Shown one piece after another: positions 1-10,528 of a stretch of DNA of 64,000 bases; positions within the stretch are counted from its first letter, which is position 1; each line of letters starts with the position of its first letter. The translations under genes and the position numbers were made by a program. The DNA is from Darksidea phi. Lineage: Eukaryota > Ascomycota > Dothideomycetes > Pleosporales > Lentitheciaceae. Location of the stretch: assembly GCA_030770425.1 (NCBI GenBank), contig JASJFT010000025.1:270512-334511 (forward strand), given 5' to 3'. Under the pieces are notes generated by a model. That model saw only the letters and a program-made list of their open reading frames with translations. It was not told where the DNA came from and made no database searches.

Positions 1-567
1 TCTTGGTGAAGAGTGATCAGGCTTGTCTCGTGCGAGTCACCCGCTACCCCTTTCGTAACACAGACGTAAGTTTAGCGACTACATAGCACACTATGGCTTC
101 CAAATTGGGCTTCATTCGCCTCACACAATTTCTCCAGGAAGGACAAGGCTGATCAAGAGCTGGCTGGATTATCTTGGCTTGTGTAGGGCCAAGCTTGCAG
201 AAGTCCAAGACGGTAGGAACAATGCTCGTGTGGATCTTTTGTGCTACGCGCTGATCAATCTCAGGGGCCGACGCAGGTCACGATGCTTCGGGGCGGTCTG
301 CCCAAAGGCATTGTGTGACTGTTGTGGCTTGCTGGGAGGGATGATTTTACGTATAACAGTAACGACCTAAAATTGTTCACGAAAAAAGTGGGATTGGCAC
401 CCCGGGGGGCGCCTCTGAGCTGTGTATAAGTATCTTGAACTCCTCGTGTCAAAAGACATTTACTCCCATCCGCTTAAAAGATTCTCACTCCAGCGATCGT
501 TATCAATCCAACCCAGTCATTCTCCTTACACTAAGTTACTCGTTCGAGCTTTTTCGAATCACGCAAC
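1..567. other. Intergenic, upstream of WSC gene
   Basis: I see no convincing gene here. A TATA-like stretch (gtgtataagtat, about 421-432) lies about 140 bases before the start codon at 568 and is the likely core promoter of the WSC gene; the following bases are pyrimidine-rich, as in fungal 5' leaders. Confidence 0.5.
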
Positions 568-1371
568 ATGCACTGCCTCATCTCACTTTCCCTCCTCGCC
601 GCGTCGACGGCCGCTGTCTCCTTTCCCAAGCGGGACGACCTCCCTCCCTCTTCTTCCATCCCAACAGGGTGGGAATACAACGGTTGTTACACTGATGACG
701 TTAGCCGCCGTGAACTGTCTGCCGACTTTTACTATGACCTGGGCACCAATACCGTAAAAGCTGAGTCCTGCATCGCGTACTGTAGTGGAAAGGGCTATGC
801 CGTTGCTGGTCTCGAATACGGTGACGAATGTGTTCGTTGACTCTCTTGACCTCACTGTTACCTAAGCTGACATGTAGTTCAGTACTGTGGCCCGAAAATC
901 CCCAAGCAGTCTGGCACGACTGGCTGCAACATGGGTTGTGCCGGTGACTCCACTCAGGCCTGCGGTGGACCTATTCGCCTTACGGTCTACACAAACTTCA
1001 CGACGAACCCAGGCCCCGATGGTTGGAGATCGCTCGGTTGCTACACGGACAATGTTAGAGCTCGCACTCTGTCGCACCTTGAGCAGGTGCCTCGCGGCTC
1101 TAACGCTATGACACCCGAGGCTTGCACGTCGACTTGCGCAGGCCTCAGTTACAAGTATGCCGGTGTTGAATGTATGTACCTCGTCCCGTCTCTTCCAGGA
1201 CGTTTGCTAACTCAATTGAAAGACGCCGGCGAATGCTTTTGCGGCAACGATATCGCTAATGGCGCCACACTCTCTACTGTTGGAGGTTGCTCTATGACTT
1301 GCAAAGGCGATGGTCAGCAACTTTGCGGTGGCCCCAACCGCATTAATCTCTACGAAGCTACCGCTGTTTAG
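568..1371 (+). CDS. Secreted protein with two WSC domains
   Basis: Exons 568-829, 878-1171 and 1223-1371 give 234 residues. Both introns (48 and 51 nt) are multiples of three, so the reading frame is the same on either side, but removing them restores the family pattern. A signal peptide is visible at the N-terminus (MHCLISLSLLAASTAAVS). WSC domain 1 runs from the GCYTD motif at about residue 35 to CGGPIRL; WSC domain 2 repeats GCYTD...CFCGNDI...LCGGPNRINLY to the end. Intron 1 joins YGDE to FQYCG and intron 2 joins AGVE to YAGECFCG. WSC modules are cysteine-rich carbohydrate-binding domains found in wall stress sensors and in secreted enzymes. There is no catalytic domain and no transmembrane helix or Ser/Thr stalk, so this is not a Wsc1-type sensor. 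A role as a secreted glycan-binding protein is inference. One odd detail: the first domain has YCG where CYCG is usual. Confidence 0.85.
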
Positions 1372-2051
1372 GAGCCCACGGATGATGAGGACACTGAAGT
1401 CGATGATGAGCCTACTGTGACCCTGACCCTCCGTCAACGCCCCATCAACAAAGTGAACTCAGCTACAATTATATAATAAAAAGCCATTGTGCCTCTGGTT
1501 TGAATTTCGTATCACAGCTCGGGAATATGGTGTTTCAGTATATTATTCTAGTGTATAATATAATCTCATTCCTGACTGTTCAAAAGACGGCTTCTCGGGG
1601 TCTTTTAGCTGATGAAGTGGATGGAGTAGTTAAAGAGGGTACGCCCACAGTTTACTTCGGCCTCACTGTACATAGGATATACAGTGATGCGGAAAGAATT
1701 CGTCCGGTGTGGTCTTGAACTCGAAAACTAGTGACTCGACTAGGAAAGGTGCAGCCTCGGTCGCGACCTCGGCCGTATTTTCCAGGCTTGCAATTGGCCA
1801 GTTAGGCGATGTACGAAATGTGGGGGTATCACCGGCCACCTCCACCGGCGCCGCGACCTCGACCGGTACATACAAATCCGATCTCATCTGCGAGAATAAG
1901 AACAACGGGTTTCCTTGAGCTTATGATGTCTTTCTTTCGTCCATTTCTCTTTCCCTGGCGAGCCAGTCACTCCTCCTACTATCGCTTGCATCCTAATTCA
2001 TTTGTACCAAAATACGAACCCTGATCGGACTTTAAGCCATCTGTCGCAAAA
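1372..2051. other. Intergenic between WSC and AIF-like genes
   Basis: This stretch holds the 3' end of the WSC gene (aataaa-like signal near 1475-1480) and the promoter of the flavoprotein gene. Short overlapping open frames around 1660-1920 on both strands mirror each other over a repetitive acctcnaccgg-type stretch and look non-coding. Confidence 0.4.
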
Positions 2052-3308
2052 ATGGCAGGATCAACTTCCCCCAAAAAGAATATTGTCGTCCTCGGCGGCT
2101 CGTATGGCGGCATGTCAGTAGCACATTATGTCCTCAAACATGCCATTCCCGTTCTACCGGGGAAAGAATCGTACCAGGTCATCATCATCAGCTCCGCATC
2201 GCAAGCCATGTGTCGCCCGGCTTGTCCCCGCGCACTGATATCGGACGATATGTTCCCGCAAGAGAAGCTTTTCGTTAGTATATCCAAGCAGTTTGAGCAG
2301 TATCTGACGGACAATTTTCGCTTTGTTCATGGTTCAGCGACAGCGGTGGACCACAATACGCGGACTGTGAGTGTAGGGTTGAAAACAGGCGAGACTGAAA
2401 CGCTCAACTTCCATGCACTTGTTGTCGCGACGGGTGCTTCCACGCCGTCGCCGCTTCTGGGACTGAACCGCGACGAGGTGTTCTTGAAAGAGGCATGGGC
2501 CGAGTTCCGTTTGGCGCTAGCGACGTCAAAGCGCATTGTCATCGCAGGTGGAGGACCCGCAGGCGTTGAGACGGCGGGTGAGCTTGGAGAATATTTGAAC
2601 GGCCGTGCTGGATTCCTTAGCTCGAAGCTTGAAAACCCCAAAGTCTCAATCACGGTTGTTACAGCTGGTTCGAATATCCTACCTGCTTTACGACCCTCTC
2701 TCGCAAAGACGGCCGAGCAATACCTCGCCAAAGTAGGCGTCACGGTAGTCAGGAACACGCGTGTAAAGAGTGTAAGCCCGCGAAATGCAGGAGCGGACAT
2801 CAATAGTCTCACCTCTAGGGCAACCCTCACCTTAAGCAATGGTCAAACCATCGAAGCCGACATCTTCATTCCCGCAACGGGCATGACACCGAACACTTCA
2901 TATCTCGCCCCCTCTCTCCTGACCTCAACCGGTCAAGTCAACACCAACCCTTCCACCCTCCGTGTAGATGCAACAGGTCCCCGCATCTACGCCGTCGGCG
3001 ACGCATCTTCCAGCGCCCGCCCCGCCGTCCACAATATCCTCGCCCAAGTTCCCATTCTCGGTGCAAACCTCAAACGCGATCTTTTGCTCGCTGCCGGCAA
3101 GTCTGAAAGCGAAGTTGGCGCAGAGAAGGTGTTCGAGGAGGACAAAAGGGAGACACAGATGGTGCCTATTGGGAAGAGTAAGGGAGTTGGCGCCGCCATG
3201 GGTTGGAAGCTGCCCAGCTGGATGGTTTGGGCTATCAAGGGGAGGGATTACTGGCTTTGGACGACGGGGGGACTTTGGAGTGGCAAACAATGGGCTAAGG
3301 AGACATAG
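2052..3308 (+). CDS. AIFM2/FSP1-like FAD-dependent NAD(P)H oxidoreductase
   Basis: Single-exon gene of 418 residues, the usual length for the AIFM2 (AMID/FSP1) type of pyridine nucleotide-disulphide oxidoreductase. An N-terminal FAD Rossmann motif IVVLGGSYGGMS is at about residues 11-22. A central NAD(P)H Rossmann motif IVIAGGGPAGVETAGEL follows at about 163-179, then an ATG-type motif IFIPATGMTPN and the C-terminal FAD motif RIYAVGDASS. The family oxidises NAD(P)H and reduces quinones; human FSP1 protects membranes from lipid peroxidation. No redox-active CxxxxC pair of the glutathione reductase type is present, which fits AIF-like rather than thioredoxin-reductase-like enzymes. A bulky aromatic C-terminus (WMVWAIKGRDYWLW) may touch membrane. 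The start is the first ATG in an A-rich context. The physiological electron acceptor is not visible in the sequence. Confidence 0.85.
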   Translation: MAGSTSPKKNIVVLGGSYGGMSVAHYVLKHAIPVLPGKESYQVIIISSASQAMCRPACPRALISDDMFPQEKLFVSISKQFEQYLTDNFRFVHGSATAVDHNTRTVSVGLKTGETETLNFHALVVATGASTPSPLLGLNRDEVFLKEAWAEFRLALATSKRIVIAGGGPAGVETAGELGEYLNGRAGFLSSKLENPKVSITVVTAGSNILPALRPSLAKTAEQYLAKVGVTVVRNTRVKSVSPRNAGADINSLTSRATLTLSNGQTIEADIFIPATGMTPNTSYLAPSLLTSTGQVNTNPSTLRVDATGPRIYAVGDASSSARPAVHNILAQVPILGANLKRDLLLAAGKSESEVGAEKVFEEDKRETQMVPIGKSKGVGAAMGWKLPSWMVWAIKGRDYWLWTTGGLWSGKQWAKET

Positions 3309-3685
3309 TGATGCGAACGTTTGGGCAAGTCGGGAAGAAAGCGATACTCTCAGAACAATTGATAATAGCATCGCCTATCGGCATTTCCCTTGAACTAGAG
3401 CTGCTGCGTTTACAGTTTAGCGCAAAGCTCGGGCTGGTAAATAGATGTGGCCAGGGCGCCAACGTTCGGCTTGTATAATGCCTCGACACAAGTCTGAATA
3501 CACCTCGCAAGCGGAACATGAGCTTATACACGTGTTCAATCAACGTCCTTAAGTATTGGGTCTCACATCGTGCTCTTTATTAGGTTGGCGCTATACGCCC
3601 ATCGGTATGTATTCCGCGAGGAAAACTAAGATGCACATTCTAGTAACGTAACCGCTTGCTCGGTCAGACGCGGGAAGGCTAGCCA
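3309..3685. other. Intergenic, convergent 3' regions
   Basis: Shared 3' region of the flavoprotein (+) and the winged-helix/F-box gene (-). I see no gene or repeat in it. Confidence 0.4.
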
Positions 3686-5205
3686 TCAACAACGTCGACT
3701 AGAACGAGATAGTCGCGGACCCTTATATTCCCGAGCTTCGTCGAGCAGCTGCTTGATTTTTGCCGTAAGGATCGCCTTTCGCTCGTAGCAGTTCTTCACA
3801 TCTTCATCCGTGTCTAGCCCACTGTCTTCAGAGTCACCCTCGTCATCGGCGTCCGCACCCTCCACGTTTTCCTTGTCTGTCATCTTGCGATTTCGTGTTG
3901 CTAGCTTTCTCTCGTACTTCTTCCAAGGTGTGAGGCGTGATTCTAGATACCGTCTTGCCTTCGCGGAACTAATGACTTCAAGCTCCGTGATTCCCTTGAA
4001 TTTCGACAGAATCTTGAACCCAGGTATGAATGCGACGCTCCGTCTCGCTTTCCTCGGCAAGCTGCGCTCGTTGATGCGAAGAGTCAATGACCGCAGTCTC
4101 TCGCTTTCACCCAGTAGACGAAATGCGCTCTCAACATCCTTCTGCTTCTGATAATGCCGCTTGACCTCGACCTGAAGTTCTATTCGAGCAAGGTACCGCA
4201 GGTTGTTCCCGATGTTGTGCAGCCAGGGTTTCCACGCAAATGTGTCGTCAGCCTCGAAAACGAAAGTGTTCTCACTGTAAAACACTTCTCTACCCAAGTT
4301 GTGCAGGAGTTTGTTCGTACGGAGACTGGCGAGGAGCTCGGAATTTGGAGGTAGCATCCAGTATTCGTCATGGTTGTCAGCCAACGGAGCTAGTAGTGTA
4401 GATGGCTTGAGCACGACTGCCGTAGTCTTGGAGAGATATCGTTCGATTCGTAGTTTTCCGTTGATTTTCAGTACGTTTCGAAGGATCTTGACGAGGATCT
4501 CGGCTGGCAGCGATGTGAGATTCGGTCCGCTTCCAGCTTCACGAGGTAGATCGGAGCTCGAAGCAATCAAGTACTTCGATCGAAAGATGTGGTTCTCTTG
4601 GCCCGGTGGCAGATGGTATCGATCGTCCTGCCTGCCCCTATACTTGTCGATTAATGGAAAGTGTTGTGAAGTGAATAGTCGAGGGGTTTGGTGTCATATC
4701 CTATGTAGGCATTATGCAAAACGTGACTGACCCTCCCTGGAAGGCGTCTATGGTAAAGGGTCCCCGAAGCATAACCCCGAATTGCATCTTCGATGGTTTG
4801 GTCTCTGTAATATACGAAGTGATGGATGATCCATCGACAGATATCGGCAGCCGTTCCGGTGCGATCGGGCTGGGTAAGGAGCGCTAATGTGACTAACTGG
4901 GTATCGTTGAAGTGAGGTGGGTGGTGGCCATGGCTGAGAGCGTTGAGGAAGTCTCGGTGTAGAGGTGTGTTCGGGTTGACGAGTTGAGCGTGGAAAGTGG
5001 GTTCCCACCTGCAGTTTGCGGGACTAGCGTACCAAAGGCCGGGAAATATTCCTCTGAGAGTTGGTGCCTTTTTGTCGTTGTCTTCAATCTGATAAGTGCC
5101 GTCAGTTTTTGTGAGCTGCACTGTGGGCTTTAGGTCTTCTGGCGACAAGGTCTCCTCCGCTTCGGTTTGGGGCCGGTGGACAGACGGAGCCGAAGCCGAA
5201 CCCAT
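3686..5205 (-). CDS. Probable winged-helix (forkhead-like)/F-box fusion protein
   Basis: The upstream open frame (ATG at 5205) and the downstream one do not stand alone: the downstream F-box frame has no ATG before its F-box. Joining exon 4732-5205 to 3686-4642 across an 89-nt intron (gtcagt...gacaag) gives 476 residues in phase 0. The seam completes a forkhead-like winged helix at about residues 100-178: helix NDTQLVTLALL, then DICRWIIHHFVYYRD, and across the junction the wing YRGRQDDRYHLPPG. The same wing is seen in the gene at 22536-24497 (YRGSIWHLPPGREG). The F-box-like segment NLTSLPAEILVKIL follows at about 199-212. The C-terminus is acidic, then basic. F-box proteins recruit substrates to SCF ubiquitin ligases; a DNA- or chromatin-binding role for the winged helix is inference. 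The alternative is two genes, a 184-residue protein ending at 4651 and an F-box gene with an unseen first exon. Confidence 0.55.
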
Positions 5206-5841
5206 AGTTGAGATGTGGATGAGTGAAGGAAATGCCAGCGTTTCGTGTTGGGAGTCGCGGATTATAAATCGAACGGCCGTGCCGTCAAAAGAAACGAAGT
5301 AATTGAGTCTAACGCGTCAGGCTAGGACATGTCTCTGAACCAAATTAGGCCGCAGTGCAAGCAAACAGTCACCTCGCTATGTCGACGTATTGCAGGCGTA
5401 ATTCTCATACACACTGCCTAAATGTATTGATCACGTGTGTGAATTCGTGAAGCTGTACAGTCTTAACCCTTAAACTGATGCATACGCCTTCACCACGTTC
5501 TTCGGTTTTTGAGACTGATAAGTCCGACTCTCCAAAAGGAGAGGTACGCGACTCTGTTCACCGGGCGGGCTTTTCTGGAATTCAGCAACGCCTTTCTGGT
5601 GATCGGTAGTAGGTTGAGGGTGAGATTCTTCTATATGAGATTTGTTTTATTGTTTCGGCATCGCTATCCTTTCACTTTCGTGTCGCTCTTGATCGAACAC
5701 GGCGCGACGTAGCGCTACAATTGGTTAGTGGGGAAATTGGGCGTACACTGTATGAATTGTGTTCGTTAATAACCGAGACGGAGTTTTTCGAAAGCGAGTT
5801 GGAGCTACATGACTTGACTTCCCAGAATACTTTTCCTTGCC
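5206..5841. other. Intergenic
   Basis: Between the divergently read start of the winged-helix/F-box gene and the 3' end of the FAH gene. AT-richer than its neighbours around 5600-5750; I see no gene. Confidence 0.4.
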
Positions 5842-6840
5842 TCAAGCATATTCCACAGTATTCCGTAGCGTGCCGACAGCATCGATGTTCACTTCAACCA
5901 CATCTCCGGGCTTCAAGAACTGTGGGTTCTTCATCGCATATCCAACACCTACCTCATTGATTAGTGATGACATCAGCCACAGCAATCCTTTCGTTGAGTC
6001 ACTTACCGGAAGGCGTGCCCGTCATGATGACAGTTCCCCTCTTCAAAGTAGTTCCCTGACTACAATAGCTCACAATAGTCGGGATCTTGAAGCAAAAATC
6101 ATCAATCGTCTCACTCTGCCTCACATCGCCATTAACAATCGTCTTCAGCCATAGCTTAGCGGGATCTGGGATAACCTCCGTGCTCACTATCTGCGGACCA
6201 AGCGGTGCATACGTGTCAAAACCTTTGCTGAAATTCCACTGAGGTACTGTGCCTGCGAGCTTGGGGTCGCGTTGCAGCTTGCGCGATGAAACGTCATTAC
6301 CACAGAGATAGCCGCCGATGTAGGAGTAGGCGTCTGATTCCGGGACATTCAGGGCGTCCCGAGAGATGATAAAGCAGAGTTCGCCCTCATAATCGGCTTG
6401 CTCGTCTTGCGCTATCTTAGGGACAATGATGGCGGCGCCATGGTCGTTCAAGCACGTGTTCGCTTTGATAAAGGTTGATGGATAAGGCGGTAATGTCCTT
6501 CCACCTTCCTCGACTGCATCCTAATCAGCTCCTAGCCAATCGGTGAGATCTGGAGAACCATACTGTGCTTCTTGAAATTCAGACCAATGCACCGTATGAT
6601 GGGTACGTCCTCCGTGGTTACAGGCCCCAACAGCTTCTTCACCGCGACTTCTTCATTCGTTACTTTCGTGGCCGGATCGAAAATGTCATTGTTTGCAACC
6701 TCAATCACCTTTGCCTTCAAGCCCGTTTGTTCTGTGGTGCTGCCCACGTCAAAGTCCGGTGATGGCAGAATCGGCTCCCCGCGAAGGACTTTCCCATCGG
6801 TAGATTCGAAGCGGATGAGGCGTTTCCAAGACGGCGGCAT
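5842..6840 (-). CDS. FAH-family fumarylpyruvate (acylpyruvate) hydrolase
   Basis: Exons in transcript order are 6564-6840, 6007-6513 and 5842-5948 (introns 50 and 58 nt), giving 296 residues, normal for single-domain FAH proteins. The spliced product carries the family signature: GLNFKKHIEEGG across intron 1, then PPYPSTFIKANTC, DYEGELCFII, GNDVSSRKLQ, and MTGTPSGVGYAM across intron 2. The acidic metal ligands sit in YEGEL and in the loop between. These enzymes use Mg2+ or Mn2+ to cleave a C-C bond in acylpyruvates. In the gentisate pathway fumarylpyruvate hydrolase yields fumarate and pyruvate. The neighbouring dioxygenase and hydroxylase make that the most likely substrate, but sequence alone does not separate it from oxaloacetate decarboxylase or homoprotocatechuate-branch members. 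The start was taken at MPPSWKRL because upstream codons in this frame do not resemble the family. Confidence 0.85.
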
Positions 6841-7315
6841 CGTAATCAAAACCCAATGTTGGACAGCTACGAAGATGTGCTCGAGGAAAATCAGGTGTGA
6901 GGATCTGTAGAAGCAGATCGTCAACACATATGAGGCAAAGGCAATGGCAATATCGGACTGGGCAAGTGGGGAAGGCCGGCATGCGGAGGCAGAATTAGAG
7001 CCGGATAGCATCTCGGCACATCATTGGCCGAAACTCATCGTACCTCAACATTCGTATCCGGGAAGAACATGGACAAGGCGGCTCGGAGCATCGATAATTG
7101 ATGGACTCACCGGGAATTACTTGTGTAGGGGATGTTCGATAGAAGGTTCAGGCTCGAAGCTGGCTGCTGCGCATGTGTTTGGATGTCTTTGTATCGTGCA
7201 ACACAACTTGTACGAAACACTATCTAGGTAACATCAACAGAGAACCCCTACCGTATCTCAAGGGTAGGATGCAAAAGACGCTCCTTTCTCCATCGGGCTC
7301 GGCATTTGAAAAATG
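6841..7315. other. Promoter of FAH gene / 3' region of regulator
   Basis: 475 bases between the start of the FAH gene and the stop codon of the transcription factor, both on the minus strand. It should hold the FAH promoter. I see no additional gene. Confidence 0.4.
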
Positions 7316-8963
7316 CTACCCGACTAGAGAAGCAGCAAGCATCACAAGACTGCCAAAACCATCCATCCCGGCACACCATTCTTCCCAATGTGCAGTGCTC
7401 CTCGACAGCTTTCTAATATCCAAGGACTTATAATGTAGCACCGTATCGCTACAGAATGACTGGTAATCTTCCAGTTTGACCAGTTCACCGTTTGCAGCCA
7501 ATGCAAAGGTAGTCTCGCCCTCGGGGTTTTGCTCGCTTTTCGCTTTCCATACGAGCTCGTCGCCTGCTTCCCAAAGCTGTTTCTTCGCCGGCAGGGGTGC
7601 TAGGATCAAGTCGTTTCGCTGCTCGCACAACGCCGCCGGCTCGAAATGGACTAGCATGTTCACAACTCGATAGAGCACGGCTAATCTTCGACTTGATTCC
7701 GCAAAAAGCCACTCTTTCCAGCCAGTTTTGAGGCCGTAGGCAGACAGCGCAGACTGCGGGGTCCACAAGGTGTCACTACAGACGGTCTGCTTGGCTATGA
7801 TCTATATCACGCCTTTAGCGTCAAGATCAAAAGAACAAAGCGGGAGCTAGACATACGGTCACCGTTCCTAGTAACAAGACATCAAAGTTGTTGTGATCTG
7901 TCTCGCCTTCGCACAACCTAATGAGGACGTAGATGGAGAGGGCTTGCATAGCAGCAAGAAGTCCCCATCTGTTCAAACGCTAAAACTCTCATTAGCTCTT
8001 TCCGGCTAACTTTCTAGAACTAATCGAAATGACAACGTACCTCTTCACGCAAGCGTTCACACTCCATCCGCACATTTTTCCAGAATAGCTTCCGGCTTCC
8101 TTTCACGCCGCTACTGATCATATGCACTAAACTGATGCAGTTGGTGAGTGGTTCCATTTGGACATCCTCCTCATCTGAAGAAACCAACCGCGGATGAATG
8201 AAGGGTGGAAGCGTGTTGTCGCGCAGCATCATCTGGGGATAAGATTTGAGAGTGTGGAGTATAAGGTCGGCGGTTCTCTTCCTCCCAGTCATCATGTTTG
8301 GTCGTAGCATAAGGGCTCGGCGAGTATAGATCGACGGTGTTGGCGGTATTGATGTATTGAGAGAAGAGATGGCTCGTTGTATTTGAGACGTCTGTTCAGT
8401 CAAAGGCGACGAGTGACGAAACAAGGATGACGATCCCGACGGAGTATACTCAACGCTCTCGTCAAACGTCTGCGGGTTCAGAAAGTCGGCGAAATCGATC
8501 TGTGGGTCATTCCAGTCATGATATTCTCCGAGATCCGCGAACGTGACGGCGAGTGCACTATCGGGCAACGTATTGTCATCGTTGCTGGCTCCATGGTGAA
8601 TCTCGACGCCAGGAGAATCGGCCACCAGTGCAGGCGCCGTATTCTGCTGTTCGGTCAGCCCTGCATCTCTGCGCGTGTTTGCGGGATAATGGCATTCGAT
8701 GGCCTTGGCTATGCACCTCGAGCATTCAGGCCGCCTGTTGTCACAACGCCCCTTCCCTCTGACACAAGAGATGCATGATCGGGCCCGATTGGTGCTACCA
8801 GCCTTTCGAGACCGACAGTAGTATCCGTGTCTTTTCAACGTGGACTCTGGAATGCCACAGTATTAGTATAGGCTCGGTAGCGGATGACGTACAACTCACG
8901 CTTATCGAACGGTTTATTGCACTGCCCGCACCGCAAAACAGCCTGCACATCCCTTTCGTACAT
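7316..8963 (-). CDS. C2H2 + Zn2Cys6 transcription factor of the aromatic cluster
   Basis: Exons 8900-8963, 8041-8846, 7857-7979 and 7316-7801 (introns 53, 61 and 55 nt) give 492 residues. The N-terminus has a C2H2 finger, CGQCNKPFDK then QSTLKRHGYYC, completed only by splicing out intron 1. It is followed at once by a Zn2Cys6 cluster, CISCVRGKGRCDNRRPECSRC...EC. This finger pair defines a known group of fungal regulators. The rest (WGLLAAMQALSIYVLIRLCEG, WKEWLFAESSRR) matches the usual activation/regulatory region, with no obvious Fungal_trans domain. Length is at the short end for the group. It lies inside the gentisate-type cluster, between the hydrolase and the SDR and divergent from the SDR, so it is the likely pathway-specific regulator (inference). 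The start is the ATG 10 codons before the first finger cysteine; a longer N-terminus from upstream ATGs is possible. Confidence 0.8.
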
Positions 8964-9260
8964 TTTCGAATTAGACCGGAGTAGATCCAAGAGAATTGCA
9001 AAGTGCAGGTGAAATACTATGCGAATGTGTAGATCAACCATCATTTTGTTGGATGGCATTTGTCAGCGCAGATCCTTCTCTATTGGGAATAGTCACCGGG
9101 CGGAACAATTTGTAATTACAAGTTGATACCTAAACATTCTATCTGCGTGTAGCATTTTCTGTTGTGCGGAACATCTCGCAAACGTTGCGTAAGCTTCAAT
9201 TCCCAGACTCCGGGATTCGTCCAGAGGTTTAGTAGCAAAATGAATTCGGGCGTCCGACCA

Positions 9261-9304
9261 CGGATCTCCGCCGTTTTTAAGTCATAGCCTCAGCAGTATA
9301 TAAA
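9261..9304 (+). promoter_or_regulatory. SDR core promoter with inverted CGG triplets and TATA box
   Basis: The 424-base divergent spacer (8964-9387) between the regulator and the SDR contains CGGATCTCCG at 9261-9270, an inverted CGG pair spaced by four bases. A TATATAAA box follows at 9297-9304, about 84 bases before the SDR start codon. Zn2Cys6 proteins typically bind paired CGG triplets, so this is a candidate site for the adjacent regulator (inference). No other gene is visible in the spacer. Confidence 0.45.
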
Positions 9305-9387
9305 GGTAGGCAACTTCACTTGGAAGCATATTCCTCATCGAACAATCAAACCATCCTTCTCAATCATTCAAACATCGTACAATCACT

Positions 9388-10377
9388 ATGGCGCCTCCTT
9401 TTCCATCTCCAACCTCAACTTGGCACGATAACACCTACCCATCTCTATCCCCTACCCGCCCCGAACTTTCTGCAAAAGGCAAGACCGTGATAGTAACAGG
9501 AGGAGGTAGTGGCATCGGTGCAGAGACCGCTCGCTACTTCGCCGAAGCAGGCGCATCTCGAATCGGCCTCCTCGGCCGTAGAGAACAGCCCCTTCTTGAC
9601 ACCAAAGCCTCCATCGAACACAAGTTCCCCAAGGTCGAAGTTATTGTAGCTTCCACCGATGTCACGAACAAGAGCGAAGTGGACGCGGCTTTTGCCAAGA
9701 TCGTTGGCGACGGGAAAATCCACGTTCTGGTCAGCGCCGCGGCAATGATAGGTCCCATGGAGCCTGTGAAGGATGTCGATGGCGACAAGTTCCTCGATGC
9801 CGTTCATCAAAATCTCAAAGGGTCGTTGTGGGTTGCACAGGCATTCCTTCGCCACGCAGTGACAGATGCCGTCGCTATCGACGTTTCTTCGTCCGCTGCA
9901 CATGTCAATTTTGGTCCTGGGTTCGCTTCCTACTCAGTTGCTAAGCTAGCGGTGGTTCGGCTTTGGGATTCTGTGGCTTTTGCACACCCGGACATGAGCG
10001 TCTTCCATGTCCAGCCTGGAGTTGTGGATACTGCGATGAACAGAGAATCGGGGGGCATCGCTGCACTGGGCTTCGAGGATCACGGTAAGTGGCAACCTGA
10101 TTAGCTGTGTGGGTTACCATAAACCTAACTCTGCCAAGTGTCTCTACCAGCGAGCTTCCATGTTTGGCTCGCGAGCCCCGAAGCCCGCTTCTTAAAGGGG
10201 AAGTTTCTCTGGGCAAACTGGGATGTGGATGAACTAAAGGCGCAGGCCAAAGCGATTGAAGCTGGTACGCTATACAATATTGGGCTTGTTGGATGGCCTT
10301 TTTCAGATCCCGGTTACAAGTTTCAGGCCGTCGAGGGTTCGTCGTGGATTCAACGAGGATTCGCACATGGACATTAG
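9388..10377 (+). CDS. Short-chain dehydrogenase/reductase of the aromatic cluster
   Basis: Exons 9388-10084 and 10139-10377 around a 54-nt intron give 311 residues, a classical-SDR length. The NAD(P)-binding motif TGGGSGIG is at about residues 38-45. The catalytic serine lies in the IDVSSSAAH segment and the YxxxK motif is YSVAK. VHVQPGVVDT follows, as in classical SDRs. The C-terminal exon (FHVWLASPEARFLKGKFLWANWDVDEL) matches fungal SDRs of unknown substrate. The NNAG motif is replaced by VSAAAMIG. Given the neighbours, oxidation of an aromatic alcohol or aldehyde that feeds the ring-cleavage pathway is a reasonable guess, but no substrate can be read from the sequence. It is divergent from the regulator gene. 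Confidence 0.85.
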
Positions 10378-10528
10378 TAGACGAGTGTACTCTTGATTAA
10401 GCTGTTGGAATAGTATAGAAATTGCTTTAAGATATTTAACACTCAGCTAGTGTTAATAGAACCACTATGAGCACATAGAAGAGAACCGTACGGTAAATTG
10501 CTGTCATCCCTTCCTCCACTCTACATCT

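Noticed and set aside
1663..1918. Overlapping frames on both strands with Val/Ala/Thr repeats
   Set aside because: They reflect one short repetitive stretch and have no start or splice support.
4651..4731. Stop codon at 4651 as the end of a separate 184-residue gene
   Set aside because: Kept only as an alternative: the downstream F-box frame would then lack any start codon, and the wing of the winged helix would be lost.
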